Positions 28,070 to 37,099 are shown, counted from the stretch's first letter. The stretch is DNA of 64,000 nucleotides from Muribaculaceae bacterium (GCA_028689665.1 JAQVCR010000002.1:16570-80569); one strand, 5' to 3'. Program-made: numbers and translations. Notes: generated by a model from the sequence alone, not told the origin.

Positions 28070-29158
28070 ATGGGAAACGAAAAGACAAGATTATTATCGT
28101 TAGATGTGCTTAGAGGTATTACTATTGTCGGAATGATAATAGTAAATAATGCCGGAGCATGTGGATTTGGATATGTCGCCACCCGTCATGTAAAATGGGA
28201 CGGATTAAATCCAGCCGACTTAGTTTTTCCTATGTTTATGTTTCTAATGGGAATATCTACATATATATCGTTGCGCAAATTCAACTTTGATTGGCGATTG
28301 TCGTTAACTAAAATATTGCGACGCAGCTTTTTGCTTATCTTAATTGGTATCACAATGAAATGGCTGGTAAATTCATGTGATAGCGGAGTGTGGAACGATT
28401 GGGAGAATATGAGAATATTAGGAGTGATGCAACGCCTAGGTATATGCTATGGCTTGACAGCAATTTTTGCATTATTCATTCCACATAAGCATTTTCTTAA
28501 AGTGGCAATAGGTATGCTTGCCGGGTATTTACTACTACAAGTATTTGGCAATGGATTTGAGAAAAATGCCGACAATATAATGTCGATAGTCGACAATGCA
28601 GTGCTTGGCGTGAACCACATGTATATGCACGGAAAGCAATTTGTAGAGCCCGAAGGCGTGCTAAGCACAATCCCTGCGACTGCACAAGTAATGCTCGGAT
28701 TTGTGTGTGGGCGAGCAATAATCGAAATGAAGGATAATGACCAAAAGATGATACGTCTGTTCTTAGCCGGTGTAGCAATGCTATTTATAGGGTGGCTGTT
28801 AAGCTATGGCTGTCCTATCAACAAACGACTCTGGTCGCCCTCATTTGTACTTGTAACAAGTGGAGTAGCAGCGTTATCATTTGGCGCATTACTATATGTA
28901 ATAGATGTAAAAGGATATAAGAAATGGACAACGTTCTTTGTGGTAATAGGAATTAATCCTCTAGCACTCTACGTGTTAAGCTACATATTAGGCGAATTGT
29001 TTCGTTTTTGGAGCTTTACCGATATTTCGTTTAACGCAGTTCTTCAGCCGCTATTTGGCGATTACTTCGGCTCGTTTATGTATTCAGTATTATTCCTGCT
29101 ATTAAATTGGATTGTGGGATATGCTCTCTATAAAAAGAAAATATATATAAAAATATAA
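28070..29158 (+). CDS. membrane N-acetyltransferase-like protein of the HGSNAT/NagX family (DUF5009)
   Basis: 362 residues with about 10 membrane segments. The start LLSLDVLRGITIVGMIIVNN and the motif RHVKWDGLNPADLVFPMFMF match the heparan-alpha-glucosaminide N-acetyltransferase family. The His in that motif (His40) aligns with the active-site His of the human enzyme. The human protein moves acetyl groups from cytosolic acetyl-CoA onto terminal alpha-glucosamine on the other side of the membrane. Bacterial relatives (NagX) occur with GlcNAc genes. It starts one base after the permease stop and 16 bp before a GH89 gene, which argues for a joint role. Confidence 0.85.
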   Translation: MGNEKTRLLSLDVLRGITIVGMIIVNNAGACGFGYVATRHVKWDGLNPADLVFPMFMFLMGISTYISLRKFNFDWRLSLTKILRRSFLLILIGITMKWLVNSCDSGVWNDWENMRILGVMQRLGICYGLTAIFALFIPHKHFLKVAIGMLAGYLLLQVFGNGFEKNADNIMSIVDNAVLGVNHMYMHGKQFVEPEGVLSTIPATAQVMLGFVCGRAIIEMKDNDQKMIRLFLAGVAMLFIGWLLSYGCPINKRLWSPSFVLVTSGVAALSFGALLYVIDVKGYKKWTTFFVVIGINPLALYVLSYILGELFRFWSFTDISFNAVLQPLFGDYFGSFMYSVLFLLLNWIVGYALYKKKIYIKI

Positions 29159-29174
29159 TATCAAATTATTTATC

Positions 29175-31352
29175 ATGAAGAGAAATTTAGTAATTATTTT
29201 TTTATGTCTTGTTGTTGGTTTCAGTGCATTTGCCAAGACAAATGACGTGAACACAGCAAAGGCATTAACGCAACGTATAATACCACAGGTATCAGAGAAA
29301 TTTGTTTTTAAGAAAATTTCCTCGCCGGTAGATAGATTCGTACTCGAAGATACAAAAGAAGGCAAAATCCAAATTAGTGGAAATAATGCCAATTCAATGG
29401 CGATGGGTCTAAATTATTATTTGCGTTATTTCTGTATGACAACAGTATCGTGGTATAATGATATAGCAGTAGAATTACCGGCAACTTTGCCGATAGTTAA
29501 AGATCAGATTACCATTGATGCTAAGGTGGCAAAACGATTTTTCTTGAATTATTGCACTTATGGCTACACAATGCCTTTCTGGCAATGGAATGAATGGGAG
29601 CGAATGATCGACTGGATGGCTCTTAATGGTATTAATATGCCGCTTGCCATTACCGGACAAGAAGCAGTGTGGTATAAAGTGTGGCGTAAATTGGGTATGA
29701 CAGATACAGAAATACGCTCATATTTCACAGGTCCTACATATCTACCATGGCATCGCATGGCAAATATTGATGGTTGGAATGGAGCATTGCCAATGGAATG
29801 GCTTGATAACCAAGTAGAATTACAAAAGAAAATATTGACACGCGAGCGAGAATTTAATATGACACCGGTTCTTCCGGCTTTTGCAGGTCATGTGCCGGCA
29901 AAACTAACTGAACTGTATCCTGATGCAAATATAAAATATTTGGGAAAATGGGCAGGCTTTGCCGATGAATATCGTTGCCACTTTCTTAACCCTGAAGAAA
30001 AATTATTTGCACAGATTCAAAAGCTCTATATTACCGAGCAGACCAAGCTTTTCGGTACCGACCATATCTATGGAGTAGACCCCTTTAATGAAGTAGACCC
30101 ACCAAGTTGGGAGCCTGAATATCTTAAAAAAGTGTCGTCGAATATGTTCAGAACACTAACAGCGGCAGATGATAAAGCACAATGGATGCAAATGACATGG
30201 ATGTTCTATCACGATAGAAAAGATTGGACATCACCGCGAATAAAAGCATTGCTTACCGGTGTGCCACAAAATAAGATGATACTTCTGGATTATCACTGTG
30301 AGAAAACAGAATTGTGGAAGAAGACTAATAAATTTCATAATCAACCATATATATGGTGCTATCTAGGAAATTTTGGCGGAAATACCACAATTACCGGAAA
30401 TGTGAAAGAGAGTATGAGTCGCCTAGATACAGCCTTGATTGAAGGTGGTAAAAACTTTGAAGGTATAGGCTCAACTCTAGAAGGACTTGATGTGGCACAA
30501 TTCCCTTATGAAGTAACATTTGAAAAGGCGTGGAATATAAATATTCCCGAAGATAAGATGGTTGAGGCTTTAGCAAATCGCCATGTAGGCAAGGTGTCGA
30601 AAGAGGCACAAGAAGCGTGGAAGATACTTTATAACGATATTTATGTTCAAGTGCCGCGAACACTGGGTATATTGCCAAATCTTCGCCCGGTAATGAAAAA
30701 TAATCAAGACAAGCGAACCGGAAATGAATATGATAATAAATTATTATACGGTGTGTGGAAAAAGCTGACAGCTGTAAATGATTGCAGCCGAGATGCAATG
30801 AAACTTGATCTGATAATCGTAGGTCGACAAGTGCTTGGCAATCATTTCTTGCAGGTTAAAACTCAATTTGACAGTGCATATTCGGCACACGATGTATATG
30901 CTCTTAAAGCTCGTGGCGCAATGATGCTTGAAATTCTTAATGATTTAGATTCGCTTAATACTTATCATTCTCGCACTTCACTTGATACATGGATTGCCGA
31001 GGCTCGTAATATGGGTTCAAATGACGAGATTAAAGATTACTATGAGAAAAATGCAAGGAATCTAATCACGACATGGGGCGGAAGGCTAAATGACTATGCC
31101 AGCCGTACATGGGCAGGACTAGTGAAAAACTATTATGCCGAAAGATGGAGCAAATATATAGATGCCGTTACTAGTGCTACGGTAGCTAAAAAGAAATTTA
31201 ATCAGAAGAAATTTGATGAAACGATGACTCAATTTGAAAATAGCTGGGTGAATGCAAAGACCAAAGATAATATAGAAACGACCCCCCATAGTGTAAGTCT
31301 ACAAGACTATTCGGAATATCTAGTAACAAAATATGCCGACAAAATTAAATAG
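29175..31352 (+). CDS. alpha-N-acetylglucosaminidase, GH89 (second copy)
   Basis: 725 residues with a signal peptide (about 1-20, FSAFAK). The layout is the same as the first copy: FLNYCTYGYTMPFWQWNEWE opens the barrel, followed by NGINMPLAITGQEAVWY, LPWHRMAN, GVDPFNEVDPP (candidate catalytic Glu) and GIGSTLEGLD. Clear divergence from the first copy suggests different substrate preference or location rather than simple dosage. It is the last gene of the locus and ends at a terminator. Confidence 0.93.
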   Translation: MKRNLVIIFLCLVVGFSAFAKTNDVNTAKALTQRIIPQVSEKFVFKKISSPVDRFVLEDTKEGKIQISGNNANSMAMGLNYYLRYFCMTTVSWYNDIAVELPATLPIVKDQITIDAKVAKRFFLNYCTYGYTMPFWQWNEWERMIDWMALNGINMPLAITGQEAVWYKVWRKLGMTDTEIRSYFTGPTYLPWHRMANIDGWNGALPMEWLDNQVELQKKILTREREFNMTPVLPAFAGHVPAKLTELYPDANIKYLGKWAGFADEYRCHFLNPEEKLFAQIQKLYITEQTKLFGTDHIYGVDPFNEVDPPSWEPEYLKKVSSNMFRTLTAADDKAQWMQMTWMFYHDRKDWTSPRIKALLTGVPQNKMILLDYHCEKTELWKKTNKFHNQPYIWCYLGNFGGNTTITGNVKESMSRLDTALIEGGKNFEGIGSTLEGLDVAQFPYEVTFEKAWNINIPEDKMVEALANRHVGKVSKEAQEAWKILYNDIYVQVPRTLGILPNLRPVMKNNQDKRTGNEYDNKLLYGVWKKLTAVNDCSRDAMKLDLIIVGRQVLGNHFLQVKTQFDSAYSAHDVYALKARGAMMLEILNDLDSLNTYHSRTSLDTWIAEARNMGSNDEIKDYYEKNARNLITTWGGRLNDYASRTWAGLVKNYYAERWSKYIDAVTSATVAKKKFNQKKFDETMTQFENSWVNAKTKDNIETTPHSVSLQDYSEYLVTKYADKIK

Positions 31353-31373
31353 ATAGTTTAATTATTAAGAAAG

Positions 31374-31405
31374 AATCCTACTCTTTGCTGAGTAGGATTT
31401 TTTTT
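31374..31405 (+). terminator. intrinsic terminator ending locus 1
   Basis: A 10-bp stem, AATCCTACTC (31374-31383) with GAGTAGGATT (31390-31399), is followed by a T run to 31405. Confidence 0.9.
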
Positions 31406-31416
31406 GACTATTTTTG
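31384..31416 (+). promoter_or_regulatory. promoter of the alaX-like gene, nested in the preceding terminator
   Basis: TTTG at 31384-31387 lies in the terminator loop, with a 21-bp spacer to TATTTTTG at 31409-31416. This supports the ATG at 31436 rather than the upstream in-frame ATG at 31385. Confidence 0.65.
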
Positions 31417-31435
31417 TAAATATAAATATTATCAA

Positions 31436-31906
31436 ATGGAACAAAACATTACACTTAACGAGCATAACAAAGAGGAATATCCACCGATGCACACTGCCGA
31501 GCATATACTAAATGGTACAATGGCACAAATGTGGGGGTGCGGACGGGCTGTTAACTGCCATATAGAGCGTAAAAAGAGCAAATGCGACTATGCAATGCCT
31601 ATAGCCCTTCCCGCAGAACAAATAGCAGAAGTGGAAAATCGTGTGAATGAAATAATTGCACAGAATATAGATATAACAATGGAATTTGCAACGAAGGGTG
31701 AAGTGGCTACTCGATTTGATATGGAGCGATTGCCCGACGATGCAAGCGAAATGGTAAGGATAGTAAAAATTGGTGATTATGACGAATGTCTGTGTGTGGG
31801 AACGCATGTCGCTAATACTAAAGAAATAGGCGCATTCCGTATTTCCAGCACTCGCTATCAAGACGGTATATTTCGCATAGTTTTTCGCCTCGACACGCCT
31901 ACGTAA
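31436..31906 (+). CDS. AlaX-type trans-editing protein (tRNA-Ala editing domain)
   Basis: 156 residues, a free-standing editing domain like the second additional domain of ThrRS and AlaRS. Zinc ligands are visible as HTAEH (residues about 19-23) and CVGTHV (Cys and His four apart), followed by the typical NTKEIGAFRI. Such proteins hydrolyse mischarged seryl- or glycyl-tRNA-Ala in the cytoplasm. It is a single gene converging on the DXS-like gene. Confidence 0.88.
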   Translation: MEQNITLNEHNKEEYPPMHTAEHILNGTMAQMWGCGRAVNCHIERKKSKCDYAMPIALPAEQIAEVENRVNEIIAQNIDITMEFATKGEVATRFDMERLPDDASEMVRIVKIGDYDECLCVGTHVANTKEIGAFRISSTRYQDGIFRIVFRLDTPT

Positions 31907-31930
31907 TTGCTTAGAGTTTTATTAATATAA

Positions 31931-31967
31931 AATGCCTTCGTGTCGATTGATTGACAACGAAGGCATT
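31931..31967. terminator. bidirectional terminator between alaX-like and DXS-like genes
   Basis: AATGCCTTCGT (31931-31941) pairs with ACGAAGGCATT (31957-31967). AT-rich flanks lie on both sides of the hairpin, and both convergent genes end nearby. Confidence 0.75.
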
Positions 31968-31986
31968 ATTTATCAGGAGTATTTCT

Positions 31987-33735
31987 TTAGAGCAGTTGTA
32001 TTGTATCGGCTACTATTTGTGGAACTGTTAGGTGGTTGTCGGCGAAGAATTTGTTGACATCAAAGCGGTCGACAAATTCTTTCTTAGCCCCGAAATTCAG
32101 TACTTTCATATCCGAGTTGCCATAATAACGAGAAATCTTTTCACCAAATCCACCATCTAGCACTCCATCTTCGAGAGTGATAACGACACTATGATTTGCT
32201 TTTAGCATTTCGAGCATTTCATTGTCGGTGCCTGTAATGAATCGAGGATTAATTAATGTGGCATCGATTCCGTGATTTTCTTTTAGCGCATCAGCCACAG
32301 TCTCGCCGAGTTGATAGAATCCGCCAAGTGCAAGAATTGCTATTTTAGAGCCATTACGGTCGATTTGATATTTATTAAGAATGTTGTAGTCGGTGTCGAA
32401 TGTTTTGCCCGAAATCACGACATTAGAAGGAACACGAATGACTACCGGGTGAGAATTTTGCAGATACGACCATTCCAGCATTGCCAGATATTCTTCTTTG
32501 CATGTTGGAGCAAGATATACGATATTAGGGATATTGCTAATAAGCGGAATATCAAAGAACCCAAGATGAGTAACGTCGGTCATTCCGGCAAGAGAACCCA
32601 TAAACACATTAATTACTGCCGGATTGTTGTTGATTGCCAAGTCTTGCGATAGCTGGTCGTAGGCACGTTGAATGAATGTGCTATAAACGCCATAGAACGG
32701 TTTCCCTCCATTTTTAGCTATCCCCGAAGCGAATGCAACAGCGTGTTCTTCGGCAATGCCAACATCGACAAAGTGTTTCCCGGCAAGTTTGCGCAACTCG
32801 GGCGTGAAGCCTATAATAATAGGAGTAGCCGACGTGATAGCTACTACAGCAGGGTCTGTTTTAATTTTATCCAGAATGAAATTGGCAAAGAAATCGGAAT
32901 AGTCGTCGTCAAATTTTACTTTAGATTCGCCGGTTGCTATGTCGAACGGGAATCCCCAGTGATAAGCCTCTTTGTGGGCTTCGGCAGGAGCATAACCTTT
33001 TCCTTTGAGAGTGTTGATATGAACCACTACGGGGTGGGCGCAATCTTTCACCTCGTTGAGGGCTTTAATTAAATCGGTTATGTTATTTCCATCGGCTACA
33101 TAGCGATAATCGAGTCCCATAGCTTTGAAGAAATTGCATGGTGCATTACCGTTGGAGTCTCTCAGCTCTTTCAGGTTGCGATACATACCACCGGCATTCT
33201 CGGCTATCGACATCTGATTGTCGTTAACAATGATAATCATATTTGTGCCTAGCTCGGCGGCATTATTAAGACCTTCAAAAGCCTCGCCTCCGCTAAGTGA
33301 GCCATCACCGATGACTGCAATAATATTTTCTTTGTCGCCTTTCACATCTCGAGCTTTAGCAAGTCCGCAAGCCAAGCTCACAGAAGTAGAAGTGTGCCCG
33401 ATAGTGAAAAAATCGTGCGCACTTTCGCTCGGCTCGGTATATCCCGACACATCGTCGTATTTATCGGGAAACATAAATGCCTCTTTACGACCTGTTAATA
33501 TCTTATGAGTGTAACTTTGATGCGATACATCGAAAACAAATTTATCGGAAGGCGAATTGAACACATAGTGAAGCGCAATGGTAGGTTCGACAAAACCAAG
33601 ATTTGGACCAATATGCCCGCCATGCTCACTCAATTTCTTAAGTAAGTAGTGTCTAATCTCGTCGCTGAGAGAATTTAGCTCGTCGGTTGATAATGATTTT
33701 AAATCATTATTAGTGCTTATTTTTTCTAAATACAT
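31987..33735 (-). CDS. short DXS-like thiamine-diphosphate enzyme (1-deoxy-D-xylulose-5-phosphate synthase family)
   Basis: 582 residues, about 40-60 shorter than typical DXS. Catalytic features are kept: GGH at 39-41, the ThDP/Mg motif GDG at 143-145 with NDNQMSI, and AEEH with Glu329 matching the catalytic Glu370 of E. coli. Two substrate-phosphate motifs of canonical DXS are changed: the DRAG stretch reads FMGS (378-381) and YPRG reads VPSN (435-438), so two arginines are lost. It may be a second DXS with altered acceptor use. The gene is monocistronic. Confidence 0.8.
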   Translation of the reverse strand: MYLEKISTNNDLKSLSTDELNSLSDEIRHYLLKKLSEHGGHIGPNLGFVEPTIALHYVFNSPSDKFVFDVSHQSYTHKILTGRKEAFMFPDKYDDVSGYTEPSESAHDFFTIGHTSTSVSLACGLAKARDVKGDKENIIAVIGDGSLSGGEAFEGLNNAAELGTNMIIIVNDNQMSIAENAGGMYRNLKELRDSNGNAPCNFFKAMGLDYRYVADGNNITDLIKALNEVKDCAHPVVVHINTLKGKGYAPAEAHKEAYHWGFPFDIATGESKVKFDDDYSDFFANFILDKIKTDPAVVAITSATPIIIGFTPELRKLAGKHFVDVGIAEEHAVAFASGIAKNGGKPFYGVYSTFIQRAYDQLSQDLAINNNPAVINVFMGSLAGMTDVTHLGFFDIPLISNIPNIVYLAPTCKEEYLAMLEWSYLQNSHPVVIRVPSNVVISGKTFDTDYNILNKYQIDRNGSKIAILALGGFYQLGETVADALKENHGIDATLINPRFITGTDNEMLEMLKANHSVVITLEDGVLDGGFGEKISRYYGNSDMKVLNFGAKKEFVDRFDVNKFFADNHLTVPQIVADTIQLL

Positions 33736-33752
33736 ACATAAATAATTTTAGA

Positions 33753-33782
33753 CAAAGTTAAATAACTGTCGGGTATATGCAA
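33753..33782 (-). promoter_or_regulatory. promoter of the DXS-like gene
   Basis: On the minus strand TTG (33782-33780), a 19-bp spacer and TAACTTTG (33760-33753). Transcription would start about 10 bases before the ATG at 33735. Confidence 0.6.
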
Positions 33783-33936
33783 TAGCACGAATCAATAATT
33801 TGTGTATACATTTTATCGATTATTGCAGGGTGGGGATAAAAACTATTAAGAATGTTGCCGATACTAAGGTTTTAAGTTATGAGTTAGTATGTAGGCATTA
33901 AATTTTAAAGAAAAAAATAAAAAAAGATTCAGTTTA

Positions 33937-33968
33937 TTTGGTTTATAAAATAAACTACTTTATATTTG
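33937..33968 (+). promoter_or_regulatory. promoter of the outer-membrane beta-barrel gene
   Basis: TTTG at 33937-33940, a 20-bp spacer and TATATTTG at 33961-33968 form a near-perfect Bacteroidota promoter, with a start near 33975. Between this and the DXS-like promoter (33783-33936) nothing was recognised. Confidence 0.75.
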
Positions 33969-33982
33969 CATCGTCAATTTAG

Positions 33983-34011
33983 TTTGCGCAGCTAAAGCGA
34001 CAAATTTTTTT
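33983..34011 (+). terminator. terminator-like hairpin in the leader of the beta-barrel gene
   Basis: TTTGCGC (33983-33989) pairs with GCG and CAAA (33997-33999 and 34001-34004, one bulged A), with a 7-base loop and then seven T residues. It sits between the promoter and the start codon, so it could act as an attenuator. Confidence 0.5.
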
Positions 34012-34041
34012 GCAGTTATGGTTTATGAAACAAACAACTTT

Positions 34042-36183
34042 ATGAAGACTAATCAATTAATATCAGCATTGTTAATAGGAGTAATATCGTGTAGCACCGA
34101 GTTCTCAACAATGCAATCACAAAATGTCGCAAACAACGATTCGATAACGCCAAGCAAATTGATAGAAACAAATGATACCATCTTTAGCAAGCAGCTAAAG
34201 GAAGTAACGATACGAGCAACGCCGGTGATACATAAGAATGATAGAGATGTGTATCTACCCACAAAAAGCGAACGAGCAGTATCGAAGAACGGGGTACAAT
34301 TGTTGTCAAATATGCAGATCCCCACGTTAAGTGTAGATCCAATAAATAACGGAATTGGACTTTTAAGTAGAGGTAACCTTTCACTTCGCATTAATGGACG
34401 TCCTGCCACGGTAACAGATATTCAAGCGTTAACGCAAGAGGATATTACCAAAGTAGAATATATTAAAGATCCCTCGCTAAGATATGGCGAAGCCGAAGCC
34501 GTGTTAGATTTTATTGTAAAAAAGCGGAATTCGGGCGGAGTACTCAATATAAATGCAGTTCAAGGAGTTTATAAAGGGTGGGGCGACTATTCTTTAGCAA
34601 CATCTGTGCATTTACACAAAAGTGAGTTTGGAGCTCAATATTCAACAAATCCCATGTGGAATATAAAAGTGTGGCGAGATAATGAAGAACAATTTCGATT
34701 AGCCGATGGAAAAGAAATAAAGCGTAGTGAAATAGGCACACCGGAGCTAAATCACGACATAACACAGAAAGGGAAGCTGTATTATAATTATTTCATACCC
34801 AAAAAGATGCTTTTTTCATTAGAAATGCGTTTCAGCCATAAAGATGAATCGAATAAAATAAGTGGAATAATAGGCGCAAATGACAAGTATAATACGATTA
34901 TCGACAATAATCCCAGCAAATCGCTAACCCCCACTGTTGATGCTTATTTACAATATTCATTATCTCCCACGCAAACTATTTATAGCAATGCCAGCTTTAC
35001 TTATAGTTCAACAGAATCGCAGCGCAACTATATCGTAGATGGCGCATCGTTAGTAAATAGCAAGATAGACTCGAAAGATAAGTCGCTATTTGCCGAAGTA
35101 TCTTATGAAAAACAATTTACAATAGGAGCTTTTACTGCAAGTGCCAACTATAGTCAGCTATGGACACGCACAGAATATAGCAATTCAATTCATAATATAT
35201 TTAATAATTACGATCTCACACCATCAATGTCTTTAGACTGGCGACAAAAGGTCGATAAGATTTCATATTCGGTAGGCTTAACCGGCAAATTATACAGCAA
35301 CCATAATGAAAGCGATAATAACAATTATTCTCACTTCTCTGTAAATCCAATAATTATGTTACGCTATACGCCAAGCAAAACGATGACATTGAAATTTCAA
35401 GCCAACACAAAAACGGTATTGCCATCACCAAACGAAATATATCCATTGAAGCAACAAATAGATGAGTTTCAATATGTGCAAGGGAATAAGAATTTAAAGC
35501 CATTTCAAATATATTCGCCACGTATTGAATATGAATATTATAATCCACGAATTACATGTAAATTAGTTGCAGCATACGAATATGCTCCGGGCGCAATAAT
35601 GAGTTATAAAGAAGTAGATAAATCAGCGAAAATTTTGAAAAGCTATGATAATCATAAATTTTGGCAACATCTAGATGCCCACGCCGAATTTTCGGTTCAA
35701 TTAATAGCAAATATTTTAAAAGTATCAGGGACTTTAGGCTGGACCCGCTATGACAGCCGTGGAGAAAATTATACACACAGTTACAACCAATTTTATGGTT
35801 CGGCAGATATTTTTTTCACCTATCAGCGATGGTTTGCCATGGCAAAACTCAGCACAAATCGCAACCGTCTATGGGGCGAAAATATAGAGACAAACAACGG
35901 CTATAACACATGGAATCTGCAGATATTTGGTGTCGGTTATGCCTTCAAGCACATTAACCTCACCGCCGGAGTAACAAATCCGCTGAACAATAATTTTCAT
36001 ATTACATCGAAAGACTTGAATGCCAATGCCGGTTACACTCGAGAATATTATACCAATTGTCCGCAGAATCTAGTATGGATAAATGTGTCGTTTAATACCT
36101 CGTGGGGTAAAAAATTTAAGAGTTCAAAGAGAAATATAGAGAAAGAAACTATAAGAGAGTCGGTAAAAGTTCAAAGTAAATAA
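34042..36183 (+). CDS. TonB-dependent-receptor-like outer-membrane beta-barrel protein
   Basis: 713 residues from the ATG at 34042, which gives a normal signal peptide (NQLISALLIGVIS); an upstream ATG at 34018 would add 8 polar residues. A plug-like domain (about 55-155, LKEVTIRATPVI and RINGRPATVTDIQAL) precedes a large barrel of the OMP_b-brl_3 type. There is no STN domain and no SusD partner, so it is not a glycan SusC. The substrate is unknown. The leader carries a terminator-like hairpin. Confidence 0.85.
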   Translation: MKTNQLISALLIGVISCSTEFSTMQSQNVANNDSITPSKLIETNDTIFSKQLKEVTIRATPVIHKNDRDVYLPTKSERAVSKNGVQLLSNMQIPTLSVDPINNGIGLLSRGNLSLRINGRPATVTDIQALTQEDITKVEYIKDPSLRYGEAEAVLDFIVKKRNSGGVLNINAVQGVYKGWGDYSLATSVHLHKSEFGAQYSTNPMWNIKVWRDNEEQFRLADGKEIKRSEIGTPELNHDITQKGKLYYNYFIPKKMLFSLEMRFSHKDESNKISGIIGANDKYNTIIDNNPSKSLTPTVDAYLQYSLSPTQTIYSNASFTYSSTESQRNYIVDGASLVNSKIDSKDKSLFAEVSYEKQFTIGAFTASANYSQLWTRTEYSNSIHNIFNNYDLTPSMSLDWRQKVDKISYSVGLTGKLYSNHNESDNNNYSHFSVNPIIMLRYTPSKTMTLKFQANTKTVLPSPNEIYPLKQQIDEFQYVQGNKNLKPFQIYSPRIEYEYYNPRITCKLVAAYEYAPGAIMSYKEVDKSAKILKSYDNHKFWQHLDAHAEFSVQLIANILKVSGTLGWTRYDSRGENYTHSYNQFYGSADIFFTYQRWFAMAKLSTNRNRLWGENIETNNGYNTWNLQIFGVGYAFKHINLTAGVTNPLNNNFHITSKDLNANAGYTREYYTNCPQNLVWINVSFNTSWGKKFKSSKRNIEKETIRESVKVQSK

Positions 36184-36204
36184 TAAATTTTATCAAATCA
36201 TCTA

Positions 36205-36234
36205 TTGATATAACATTGAATAATTGTAAATTTG
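36205..36234 (+). promoter_or_regulatory. promoter giving a probable leaderless mRNA
   Basis: TTG (36205-36207), a 19-bp spacer and TAAATTTG (36227-36234). The box ends 6 bp before the ATG at 36241, so transcription probably begins at or next to the start codon. Confidence 0.6.
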
Positions 36235-36240
36235 CATAAT

Positions 36241-36831
36241 ATGGAAGAAAAGAAAATCAGTGAAGCCGAGAGCTTAGCAATAATCACGCAGATGATAGCC
36301 ACATCGCGCGCACGAATAGAGAAACGCACAGCTGTGCCATTTCTTGTGTGGGGGTATTCCACAACGATACTTTCAATTGTTGTGTGGTATTTAGTTAGTA
36401 GTACCGCAAATAATAATTGGTCTTTTTTATGGTTTTTACTTCCGTTTGTCAACTTAATAATTCTCTTTAATAGGAAAAAGTCGAAGCCGATGGCAACCAC
36501 CATAATCGACAAGGCAATAAAGGCCATTTGGATTTTTCTGGGATCAATAGGATTCTGTTATTCGGTATTATCGTTTATTGATCAAAGTAATTCGTGGTGG
36601 AATATTTTTATGATAATAGTTCTAATAATGTCGATAGGTAATGCAATAACGGGTTTTTTATTACGGTATAAGGTATTCTGGATTTCGGCATCGTTAAGCA
36701 TCGCTGTATCGATGATAATGCTTTATGTGCAAGGCATTGATGTCCTTTTAGTTTTTGCGGCTTGTTTTATAATAATAGATATAATACCAGGTCATATAAT
36801 TTTATGGCAAAGTCGACGTGAAAGAGCTTGA
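36241..36831 (+). CDS. small integral membrane protein of unknown function
   Basis: 196 residues with a charged N-terminus (about 1-30) and five to six transmembrane segments (about 33-52, 60-77, 93-112, 120-140, 145-160, 165-185). No enzymatic motif is recognised. Its last 14 bases overlap the start of a winged-helix regulator gene, so the two are co-translated. This pairing suggests that the membrane protein is sensed by, or is a partner of, the regulator; that is inference. Confidence 0.75.
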   Translation: MEEKKISEAESLAIITQMIATSRARIEKRTAVPFLVWGYSTTILSIVVWYLVSSTANNNWSFLWFLLPFVNLIILFNRKKSKPMATTIIDKAIKAIWIFLGSIGFCYSVLSFIDQSNSWWNIFMIIVLIMSIGNAITGFLLRYKVFWISASLSIAVSMIMLYVQGIDVLLVFAACFIIIDIIPGHIILWQSRRERA

Positions 36832-37099
36832 TCCATTATTACATTCACAGCTACGGCTAGCCGTTATGAGTATTCTCATGTCGCTTGAAAGTGCAGAATT
36901 TACATATTTAAGAGACAAGACAGAATCGACGGCCGGTAACCTAAGCGTGCAACTCGACAAATTAGAGAAGGCAGGATATATAACTGTAACCAAGAGTTTT
37001 GTCGGTCGCAAGCCATGCACAAGCTGTAAGGTTACAGCGATTGGTCGAGTCGCTTTTGGAGAATATGTAGAGACAATAAAAACTTATCTTGGCTACTAA
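36818..37099 (+). CDS. small winged-helix transcriptional regulator (HTH_34 type)
   Basis: 93 residues starting with GTG at 36818. The whole protein is one winged helix-turn-helix: LRLAVMSILMS, the recognition region STAGNLSVQLDKLEKAGYI, and the wing with SFVGRKPCTSCKVTAIG. It matches the PF13601 type that often accompanies small membrane proteins. The two cysteines in CTSC are in the wing and might sense redox or metal. It overlaps the preceding membrane protein gene by 14 bp. Confidence 0.85.
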   Translation: MKELDPLLHSQLRLAVMSILMSLESAEFTYLRDKTESTAGNLSVQLDKLEKAGYITVTKSFVGRKPCTSCKVTAIGRVAFGEYVETIKTYLGY

